A stretch of 37,456 bases of DNA from the IMG/VR virus record IMGVR_UViG_3300037961_002559, positions 1 to 37,456 of that record. One strand, written 5' to 3'. Below the pieces are notes generated by a model. The model did not search any database. It worked only from the letters and a program-made list of their open reading frames with translations, and was not told the DNA's origin. The DNA comes from a virus. Positions 33,901 to 37,456 of this stretch are shown piece by piece. The translations under genes were made by a program, and so were the position numbers. Every line of letters starts with the position of its first letter. Position 1 is the stretch's first letter.

Positions 33901-36302
33901 GTACAAATATTGTTTACTTTAGATATAGTAATAACGTTGGTGCTGGTTTAACTGCACTATATGATTCAAGCATTAATGCTCGTAATTTTGCGGGTGGTCA
34001 AACATCACTCTACAATGGTGCATATATACTATTCTATTATCAGGGTAGACGTTCAAATACTATTAAACTTGCTTTAGACAAACCTCTATGCGAAAATGTT
34101 GCTGAAGGTACAACATTTACCCTCGCACCAACACCAAATAGAGATAAGTCTGGATTGAAGTTGTTTAAGTCTAGAATTCTTGACATCAAGAAATCTACAG
34201 CTCATAGTCAATCCAGACTTAAGGTTACTCTTGCGGATCCATTACCTCCAGTAAATTGGGATATCTCGTCTACTGGAAGTACCGATTCTAGATGGAAGAA
34301 CTTTGGATACATGTATATTAATGATGGTGGTTGGACTTATCCCAAGACTGGTGGTAGTTCATTTAGAGCAAATAATGTTAAAATGGTTAGTAATCAAGCC
34401 GCTAATACTATAATTCTACCAAACTATAGTGGAAGAATTAGAGCAGGTGACAAGATTACATATACATGGCAAGATCTTTTAAGAATTCAAAGTGACATCG
34501 GTGTTCCTTCTATTACTATTCGAGCAAGTGGACAAACTGTAGAAATTAGATCTGGAACTGTTAATCAAAAGAATCTTATCCATAAGTACATTAGACCTGG
34601 ATATACTATATTTGCTGAAAGTGGTGGAACATTTACAGAACTAGGTACTTGTGCAAGTGTTGATACAACTAGTGGTAATATCACTCTTGCAGCAGGCACT
34701 CTTGTTACAATTTCAAGTGATCAAAATTTACACTATACTACAACTGGAACGTCTAAGTCTGTATCTTCCACAATCGTTACAGTCAGCGCTCCAGATGGTC
34801 AGGGTCACTCTACATGTACACTTGGATCTACAGGAAACCACATTTTAACTGGTTATACCTTCCAGGATGCAGGCGGCGCTGAACAAATTACTTTTGAATA
34901 TTCGCAACATGCACTTCTAAGTACAATTGGAGATGTTTTTGTTGCTCATAGGGCAGGAAACTTCCAGAATGATGGTCCTATTTCGAAAACATTTATCTAT
35001 TCTGATACTGGTGTCAAACTTACGTTCGGTGAATATAGACTATGGTATGAAAACTTTAGTAATTATATTCAACCACATGATCGTAAGAAACAAGCGATTT
35101 CTGGTAGACAAGGATGGGTTGGAAACTTTGGTTTAGATACCAATGGAAGAAAAACTTTAGGTATTAGTCTGAATGGTACTTCTTCTCTACAACTTGGTAG
35201 ACAATATAATGGTAGTATGTGGTTAACTGCAGTACCAGTTCATGCTCTCTGGGAAGGTTCTAGTTATTCGTATTATATGTTAGAATCTGATCATTCTGTA
35301 TCTATTGATACTAACTATCTATCTACAACATCAACCAGACTTGATCGTGATGGAACCAATAAATTATATGCTCTAAACCATACAAGATTGACAACTGGTG
35401 CAATCTATGGTGCTCTTAATACTGGTGATGTTATTTCTGGTGGTTCTGGTGCTTATGATACACATCATTATAGATTTGCAAGCACTGGTATTAGATTGAA
35501 GTATTCACTTCAAGATGGAACGGTTAATACTGATGGTAGTGTTACTGGTGGTTCTAATTCCAGACTTTCGGAACAACTTGTCATTAATAAAGTGACTAAT
35601 TATACTGCAATTATGAATTCATTACCTACTGGAAAAGGACTTGGCGCACATGTAACGGTGAGTAGTGCAGTTACGGCAGGATCTTCTACTACAATATCTG
35701 TATCAACCGTTAATTCTAAGAAGTTCTTACCTGGTGATTGCTTATATACTACTGTCACTAGTAATACTACTTTTGATAAAATAGATGATTTTATTGGTAT
35801 TGTTAGTACAGTAGATTATAGTTCTGGAGTTATAACATTGATAGAGGCAGCAAAAGCTAGTGTATCTAATGGTGGTGCTATAACGTCAATCAGTGCTACT
35901 GGATTCTGGGCAGATAATGGTAGTGCAGATAGTGCTCAGAAGTTTGATTCACAAACTCTTGTTTATACAGGTGAATCAGGGACAGGTGCTGCAAACCCAA
36001 CTAATGCTGGTGCAAATACTACTTCTCCAAATGTTATTGGTGATAATGAAGCTGGTTATAACAGGTTCAACTTTAGATTTGGTGTTGGTCAGAGAGTCTA
36101 TAACCAGAGTACTCTACTAAATACATACACCAACCTTGCAGCTGTAAATTCATTTGCATCTGCATCTAATGTTGTTGATGTCAGATTCGGTGATCTTGCA
36201 ACATATACGTCACCAATGTTAAATATTGAAGTCACCAGATTCAATGCGAAGACACACGTTGAATCTTCTATCTCTGTGGTTGGTGCAAACTTACATATAT
36301 AA
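21924..36302 (+). CDS. Giant fibre/structural protein (4,792 aa)
   Basis: One uninterrupted frame of 14.4 kb. The N-terminus is fibre-like (NDPNTGIYQNAEDELSISTAG, aa about 35-60). A beta-helix entry follows (ITLYVNQSDKNATDA then KPFKTIERALLEAA, about 85-130), then a widespread fibre module (TDFTAIGASSNTVGVSFIAT, about 150-190) and a helical insert (RDIGYFVDALIKDL to NAVAVLGAIADAI, about 355-480). Next is a Cys-containing beta-helix (NSCSPYIFNCSLRSVFG, about 620). Far downstream is DPGQNHSAGDVLHL (about 3,330), similar to the gp53 insert, and FNIHGDNNNDTKIYG (about 3,690). It is rich in Asn, Ser, Thr and Gly. There is no catalytic motif that I recognise. Other T4-like cyanophages carry related large structural proteins as I recall. 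Probably a long trimeric host-contact fibre or tail-surface protein. Confidence 0.85.
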   Translation: MALTRVTSGGIAEGVQIKFDSANTPTTPAIAFENDPNTGIYQNAEDELSISTAGVRRVTFKADGSIETGNGTILGGTNPDFDNAANITLYVNQSDKNATDATSNDGGNLNKPFKTIERALLEAAKRSYKPDPTPTAAGSFIDGKTYTVTTLSTGGGAATDFTAIGASSNTVGVSFIATGVGAGTGTATLNNDKFEAFTIMVLPGQYEVDNRPGLDLFNTNVLTTAAVEDPDDGQGARQITDLADGGIWRFNSRNGGVIVPRGTSIVGYDLRKTVVRPKYVPAPFSVDGSITSDSYALRQIALDGAIMLERSRGYIVEQARLAMDGGYNTVGQGAGSNTQAQSGWNSLTSSQEAACIRDIGYFVDALIKDLREGGNENTFVNAESYVDGNGYRQEFVKANDSNITDEIAATRLAFAVAVNAARHIVKSESDNATYYNHISGGSISQPSFAAGNGYDGAGDCTDVVNAVAVLGAIADAIIANPNTYTAINTTYTAIGSGAGTITIPLRKVQGVYEQTAIFKVTGGCYFWQMTFKDALGTPYQSTSFTNGIPTHVKASNSTYSHHRVVAFTYADQRNTDGELDQYYGKIDAWQGRIPPAQTDLLDVRTEEFQIVGDRSKNYTIDTVNSCSPYIFNCSLRSVFGMCGMHTDGSKVAENSFKSMVVAQFTGISLQKDRNVFVQPKDKEGDTNVTAAPNATTTYNDDDPSTAGKPPIFADPDGQYKTDCRHFHIKASNGGFIQVVSVFAVGYADQFLAESGGDMSITNSNSNFGQLSLRAKGSQFRSFKPSAQGRITALIPPRGISDSSVDNSFYSIDAVNTWGQEGLAADSGDDFTDELKGKLANFKGTGGFKLYLQTGATSEADIPELVVTSIDYSLPKVNGEYQTVTKRFLTYGSQGEFALFRDFYADDGVTPSAYRKLKLILETSTGTTGEGGGTTFNISLNTSYDNVADNFADEDNNNERIGYFWDPNSSSVYIKLQNDTATNNFLDGFIFASDSEQTFTFETVFDSNTGATTTQLVSGTKDTLRYRQGFPSNLLTTKYFDDRDSSPEDLLWRVEYTIPKNLPSGVNPKPPEKRFIIKGTRADNGEDNVPYSDYRFMIWDVQEVQAWDGATSTNAGSDGIYYLTIVRADVNKFVDIFDSVVTNTNVVGKIERRSIGISANRAFACENIESVNLFDKDTKLITNVNYLYPSVNQEAPTYNTRTIWNPPQSDSRVMTEAIQDGRRIKDISVPNFKRFHASASNSPFKDIPALQSVTAETVHRLVQALDLRYVIDTGSATSASTDRVFVAPVASWDGRSSQSALGYTSTSSDLYSATRRFGFSETVPTGTLPENAEAVTKFNNFGVQGEALDRRIIVCSLSADGVNSTTRAITAPVLQNSTLANPDGLTFAPIVPLYRPSILRASSHTWEYIGLGSGNYSTGFPNLQTRVLKLYEQFIAQGYENAGGFVASSGTNSAGDFYIGNQVIQAGGTSTVTLNVPKVRKSSESNFVDIENIENRISNAVINITTSGRATAQQNALKDLTNFFNIQKLTVNDTANITNLITDRFFINRSEINNAAFFPEGNTSAYGFVKGAKPEKTGFISTDTNDKLYVSPKYLDAWRVKRQLISAAAVTLDNNRVYIQPYLQSATQGYVSTSPGTGLQSIPSATALTYDATTVNGVNASTSNTDLIKLKVVETAGIASFGKVDVSMSLTGIGIEDYYKDTNDDKFYLNPKVTIPLSYESVDYTTNEVVLSKVQNGVGIIDYLKSYIGGTHNTLIKNYPPLTASGAAGIDASESDVKFLKSKLHADFNAATGGSGSSSTIDPDNRSTYATIRLAITTQAEYDAWPDRGSISLREYQKGGTYYISSYKYRKIQFVYSDDGNSANDYAEFRLFDNYGAASNNAGLAHTFTANYNNNYPGVDSKNVFFTGCDSLVFDSDRWTSESPFIPPLDPTKGVVEEVNIEDAILYRVPEKKLPIAISLDQDYFDRNLPNPYSSKALGVNIQERNEVKRFSPLFEFSQCKQWAEQSGFGSKDELELLMKPGYYKMDGSVFPCSVKINGTGVTKSSIFAGKEQTRTSQGRMGGYLEDTVKRGDSVYLYRTLGFTKQYGVGNDAIYSQISGGLTADGSFNLSNVHLLGINESITKNEIPDSVFSDDRDTQNARRVVRNAYFTKGAIKKESNTANTSSAATLNAHNGNTLSTSGVDGGIDLMMKQSGGSVSNFGAIAYPVIKSGDMIQNDPSASDHYELNQADFTNSRYFSIEIKASDYAANATLRSKFDRMRKYIIPGTTMYYLTNPQDPVVVLSDEATVSNLTVSTKVLSVRKINPSVSLDFDSNSTESIQVLVSVYRAASGTDQTNANSDSYTNDTEDLDTGNWASNPNTLRKIVFLNEDGAEYTTLMYNWALETRRNFLPKGFVHEGGYQGPILKKVTLSVTGATNVRDIVVDSVRDIEVGDRIAWRDINGTDQLNNFRVSGINTSSKTITVSDDIPTGVVIGIDSIVSITKFDVFGDEVTKFDTPEIYGVLRSSEPDQLVLVVDRNPNKDYDTTIAPYPFASGSFGNHPTQLIQLKHEYDFPEATDTTEYGSLEDAALAFNRVKASYQRVNGIENDRFLFIDVNPRGFATLSNTEGVPDPQDAAITGSYLENAGIHRDILVDFANFDQQSIRNGGGFGKGFTQTTVTIASTSTDYSTARTYLETTIANALNLTSTRNYNSRLRVIVSGMSVGTWRFYANINTDPNHGTYKMGEITQIRCYSTNSSSPTVISGDLTIDVIDGKGHVLSQSGRTVSTSSTIGSISSSDFTAVAKANLLAAAKLNVDPTGQNQDVTELGSPYLESVLYDGTYTDDPIIETARGKKIYNTWPKSYRTLRRRFPLAGMPINGNYQSSMISVNSLPGSNFALNLTGVTIGAQSPADSSANTFGGGYRGGLIKCRGAQLTLSGTRFRGNLSLDWMGIGTVGDARAKSSSNGSFVAGHSIEMFQMEDQNSFRAIGGGSPAKEIRTSNLDEEFRQLTEFDPVSNVYLEPGKDPYGRLSDGDARTFPLNTRQAIRRFNKSTGSVIPWVNDDGTNQASIAPGVLLDRVALFERYQTPYGILYDAPSGNPVNPELVSGYIPTANGYASGVMLRWRDTSAAVTYVVGGGENISLPTRTLGFFVVDNVAGQDIPSNIFFGKNATGIVKAEKSGNDTTTFVESTYALVKSTSQLSRKFNIATNGDITESSTGKYIFIQVTFDRNNAFDPLTESTGTVLNFNTDYLDAKRYNYVSTVTSRYAKSTQNNFAKLVVEQSDDNTVYSQPANYAIDGENNTCQATFTNTTTATELYLVNQTNTTTAVSGRALITTNSSRKITSLYITDPGQNHSAGDVLHLATSSNGGSDQVCPGFTLKIRNNYSNEDFSIFNKGEYKVMLPKNCFILNSIENGSSARQLKQQINAAKAIFKPGSYILHNGLYYKIAKSDTATNKSYIGVYRYVNPSNTSDIRADIVIELDDISFNPTYASNTRFDLFDNDNLLNYWPTDGRLVIGNRETCDYVKSGSASDPKGFEIRLTRSMTKYWPHYIRDWEGLDPNNASDNTVSSESIIPTEIRMSDPVDVTCYGLKRFNNSNFTAAWSDNDSTQQADIVNRPIGHTYVTPTGVKTAEVAEICIKAADGTGIIADNEKLSIGQTVTIPYRDSGGSWSTFKVTVGDAQGIPGTSESTNRAGDLYVSGTFKAGFSSSVNSDQTFNIHGDNNNDTKIYGPINPLTSTKLIAGSGTSLRTFDQNGGFRMWGYRSSRAGSVITAANMPNESQGGTTYKSIATSTGIDTNKEGALAFTVSSGYYRSMIDIGSWADFTAKFTQIDVTTDPTECIMEVTAINDGAIYRGQPIYASGTAPSLTITPKSSPGNTDTDRYTFSSINTGTFSNLIGWVVGFDGDTISTSDTTLDGNPFVTSNYEDDLELTGRGGTGKYRVLLNQAYTSANGTFSNLTFTSGETGSMTNVLGKLATTDYIPYGANQAMWWNEPGSGVYRYVWKRRVLDDGTNIVYFRYSNNVGAGLTALYDSSINARNFAGGQTSLYNGAYILFYYQGRRSNTIKLALDKPLCENVAEGTTFTLAPTPNRDKSGLKLFKSRILDIKKSTAHSQSRLKVTLADPLPPVNWDISSTGSTDSRWKNFGYMYINDGGWTYPKTGGSSFRANNVKMVSNQAANTIILPNYSGRIRAGDKITYTWQDLLRIQSDIGVPSITIRASGQTVEIRSGTVNQKNLIHKYIRPGYTIFAESGGTFTELGTCASVDTTSGNITLAAGTLVTISSDQNLHYTTTGTSKSVSSTIVTVSAPDGQGHSTCTLGSTGNHILTGYTFQDAGGAEQITFEYSQHALLSTIGDVFVAHRAGNFQNDGPISKTFIYSDTGVKLTFGEYRLWYENFSNYIQPHDRKKQAISGRQGWVGNFGLDTNGRKTLGISLNGTSSLQLGRQYNGSMWLTAVPVHALWEGSSYSYYMLESDHSVSIDTNYLSTTSTRLDRDGTNKLYALNHTRLTTGAIYGALNTGDVISGGSGAYDTHHYRFASTGIRLKYSLQDGTVNTDGSVTGGSNSRLSEQLVINKVTNYTAIMNSLPTGKGLGAHVTVSSAVTAGSSTTISVSTVNSKKFLPGDCLYTTVTSNTTFDKIDDFIGIVSTVDYSSGVITLIEAAKASVSNGGAITSISATGFWADNGSADSAQKFDSQTLVYTGESGTGAANPTNAGANTTSPNVIGDNEAGYNRFNFRFGVGQRVYNQSTLLNTYTNLAAVNSFASASNVVDVRFGDLATYTSPMLNIEVTRFNAKTHVESSISVVGANLHI

Positions 36303-36320
36303 TACAATTGGAGTTGTTTA

Positions 36321-36791
36321 ATGTCTTATTTTTTAACTGACGATCAGGAATATGCTTTGAATTTGTTTTTAGATGAAGAAAACACTAAAGTATGTAAAAT
36401 ACAATTAGAATCAAAGGATGTTCCTGACGAATTGAAAGATATCATCAGAAAAACAGAAGAAGCGGGTAGTCCTATTCCCGCATTCAATCCAGAACATGGT
36501 TATTACTCTGTTTCTTTCACTCCCTGTAATGAGGGAAACAGAATTTATGCACATCATCACCTTACTAACGTATCAAAAGCAATTTTTGATCCATCTGTAG
36601 CAATTGTTGAAGATGATAAGACAGTTGTTAGTGAGAGTGAATTTGAAGAACAAAATGAACATGGAATTGCAAGTAGTTACAATTATGAAGAAGATCCAGA
36701 TGAAGGTGGTGATATAAATCTAGATCTAACAGGATTTACTGATGAAGAAATAGAAAAACAATTTGCACCACCTGAAGATATTTTAGAATAA
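36321..36791 (+). CDS. Acidic protein after the giant fibre gene (156 aa)
   Basis: A 156-residue protein 18 bp after the giant gene, with TTGGAGT (36308-36314) as Shine-Dalgarno. The first half looks folded (LTDDQEYALNLFLDEENTK, then EHGYYSVSFTPCNEGNRIYA). The second half is strongly acidic and probably flexible (VVSESEFEEQNEHG, YNYEEDPDEGGDINLDLTG), ending APPEDILE. I do not recognise a family. Position and acidity would fit a fibre assembly or attachment cofactor (inference). A late-promoter/terminator pair follows. Confidence 0.6.
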   Translation: MSYFLTDDQEYALNLFLDEENTKVCKIQLESKDVPDELKDIIRKTEEAGSPIPAFNPEHGYYSVSFTPCNEGNRIYAHHHLTNVSKAIFDPSVAIVEDDKTVVSESEFEEQNEHGIASSYNYEEDPDEGGDINLDLTGFTDEEIEKQFAPPEDILE

Positions 36792-36797
36792 AAACAG

Positions 36798-36805
36798 AAT
36801 AAATA
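36798..36805 (+). promoter_or_regulatory. Late promoter before the 72-aa gene
   Basis: AATAAATA at 36798-36805 has the late core. Its predicted start, near 36811, falls inside the following terminator hairpin, so its own transcripts lose the 5' arm and read on to ATG 36866. Confidence 0.5.
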
Positions 36806-36806
36806 G

Positions 36807-36832
36807 AAGAGGGATATATATCCCTCTTTTTT
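36807..36832 (+). terminator. Rho-independent terminator after the 156-aa gene
   Basis: Stem AAGAGGGA (36807-36814) / TCCCTCTT (36821-36828), loop TATATA, then a T-run to 36832. It ends the giant-gene transcript. Confidence 0.85.
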
Positions 36833-36865
36833 GTAGGTATATACCTTTATTCGGAGTTGAGCTAA

Positions 36866-37084
36866 ATGGCAACAACAATCAAACTAAAGTCTAGTGCTAC
36901 TGCTAGTGCAGTACCTTCTTTAAGCAACTTATCCCTAAGAGAGTTGGCAATCAATACTGCTGATGGAAAACTATATGTCAGAAAAGGTGATGGATCTGGT
37001 TCAGATACAATTGTAGACATTGGTGGACAAGCGACAAATACTGCAGTAAATGATGCCCTTGCTCTTGCAATCGCATTAGGATAA
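36866..37084 (+). CDS. Stand-alone fibre N-terminal-domain protein (72 aa)
   Basis: A 72-residue protein beginning MATTIKLKSSATASAVPSLS and continuing LRELAINTADGKLYVRKGDG. This is the virion-binding N-terminal module (K.S.TA.AVP....L..GELAINT.DGKLY) that usually starts long phage tail fibres. Here it ends after a short helix (TNTAVNDALALAIALG). It may be a connector or adaptor at the base of a fibre, or the remnant of a longer fibre. The leader contains ATTCGGAGT (36849-36857), the same element as before the giant gene. The next gene follows 4 bp later. Confidence 0.75.
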   Translation: MATTIKLKSSATASAVPSLSNLSLRELAINTADGKLYVRKGDGSGSDTIVDIGGQATNTAVNDALALAIALG

Positions 37085-37088
37085 GGAC

Positions 37089-37415
37089 ATGGCAAATACA
37101 TTTAAAAGTTTTACAGATACCGCTGTAGGTACATCACTGGCGACAGCATACACTGTCCCTTCTGGTACTGTTGCGGTTGTTATTGGTTTGAACGTTGCCA
37201 ATATTACAGGTAATCAAATAAACGTCGATTTAAAAGTTGATAAAGCATCTGGGGATGATATTTTTCTAGTAAAAAATATTCCTATTCCCAACGGAGCATC
37301 TTTTGAATTTAATGCTGGAAATAAATTTGTTTTACAGACTGGTGACGCAATAAAGGTAGTTTCGGATACCGCATCAAGCGTAGATGTTATTGTCAGTGTC
37401 CTAGAACAAACCTGA
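37089..37415 (+). CDS. Small beta-rich virion protein (108 aa)
   Basis: A 108-residue, nearly all-beta protein: MANTFKSFTDTAVGTSLATA, then YTVPSGTVAVVIGLNVANITG, a KASGDDIFLVKNIPIPNGAS segment and a C-terminal QTGDAIKVVSDTASSVDVIV. I recall this MANTFKN...YTVP..T..VIGLN.ANI.G pattern in structural proteins of many marine phages, with no defined role. It is probably a decoration, fibre or head-surface component. GATAAGGACATG-type spacing (AAGGA before ATG 37089) gives a good Shine-Dalgarno. Confidence 0.75.
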   Translation: MANTFKSFTDTAVGTSLATAYTVPSGTVAVVIGLNVANITGNQINVDLKVDKASGDDIFLVKNIPIPNGASFEFNAGNKFVLQTGDAIKVVSDTASSVDVIVSVLEQT

Positions 37416-37423
37416 GGTAACTA

Positions 37424-37456
37424 ATGGCATATATTGGAAGGACACCATCGTTTGGT
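37424..37456 (+). CDS. Start of a fibre-type protein, 3' truncated
   Basis: ATG 37424 with GAGGTAA just upstream opens a frame of 11 codons to the window end (MAYIGRTPSFG). The MAYIG.TP start is shared by many cyanophage fibre-type structural proteins as I remember them, so the gene probably continues the fibre cluster. Confidence 0.65.
   Translation, partial: MAYIGRTPSFG

Noticed and set aside
36298-36303. TATAAT at the end of the giant gene
   Set aside because: No -35 element at a suitable distance; the AT-rich context makes a chance match likely.
1-37456. CRISPR arrays, insertion sequences, integrase or photosystem (psbA/psbD) genes
   Set aside because: Looked for and not seen: no regular direct repeats, transposase, recombinase or photosystem proteins in any frame.

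Overview
The window looks like part of the genome of a T4-like marine myovirus, most likely a cyanophage of Prochlorococcus or Synechococcus. Support comes from T4-type replication and baseplate genes (RNase H, gp33-, gp59- and gp32-like proteins; gp4, gp26, gp27, gp48, gp53, gp54 and gp5-like proteins). Further support is ThyX, a PhoH-like ATPase, a protein of the cyanobacterial DUF1825 type and a protein ending in a CP12-like tail. The DNA is AT-rich, genes are packed with ATGA/TAATG overlaps, and T4-type late promoter motifs (ATAAATA core) occur beside host-type TTGACA/TATAAT promoters.

Layout. 1-7562 is an early/middle block on the + strand: small proteins, glutaredoxin, RNase H, a DUF6433-like protein, ThyX, PhoH-like, a PD-(D/E)XK exonuclease, gp33-like, gp59-like and DUF1825. 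gp32 (7645-8595) follows its own consensus promoter and ends in a strong terminator. 8628-10563 is a minus-strand island with gp53 and gp48. 10596-21362 is a + strand late morphogenesis block: gp4, a KFPLV-motif protein, gp54, gp26, gp51, two large proteins carrying an M23 peptidase and a GH104-like muramidase, gp27-like hub, the CP12-tailed protein and a lysozyme-less gp5. 21363-21923 is a regulatory/RNA segment: a small gene, two consensus promoters, a candidate small RNA, tRNA-Leu(UAA), terminators and a late promoter. 21924-36302 is a single gene for a 4,792-residue fibre/structural protein, followed by small virion proteins and the start of another.

How it works together. The first block supplies nucleotides and replication/recombination functions and, through the gp33-like coactivator, late transcription. 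The second block builds the baseplate hub and the cell-wall-cutting tip, and the third the fibres. The most notable signals are: (1) a textbook -1 ribosomal frameshift signal joining gp26 to gp51; (2) a CP12-like tail on a small protein inside the hub operon; (3) two paralogous hub proteins with different peptidoglycan hydrolases, while gp5 has lost its lysozyme; (4) an anti-Shine-Dalgarno element after the tRNA that could silence the giant gene on read-through transcripts but not on late transcripts; (5) a promoter-hairpin-terminator unit that looks like a phage small RNA. All calls come from reading the sequence and remembered family features; no database search was run.
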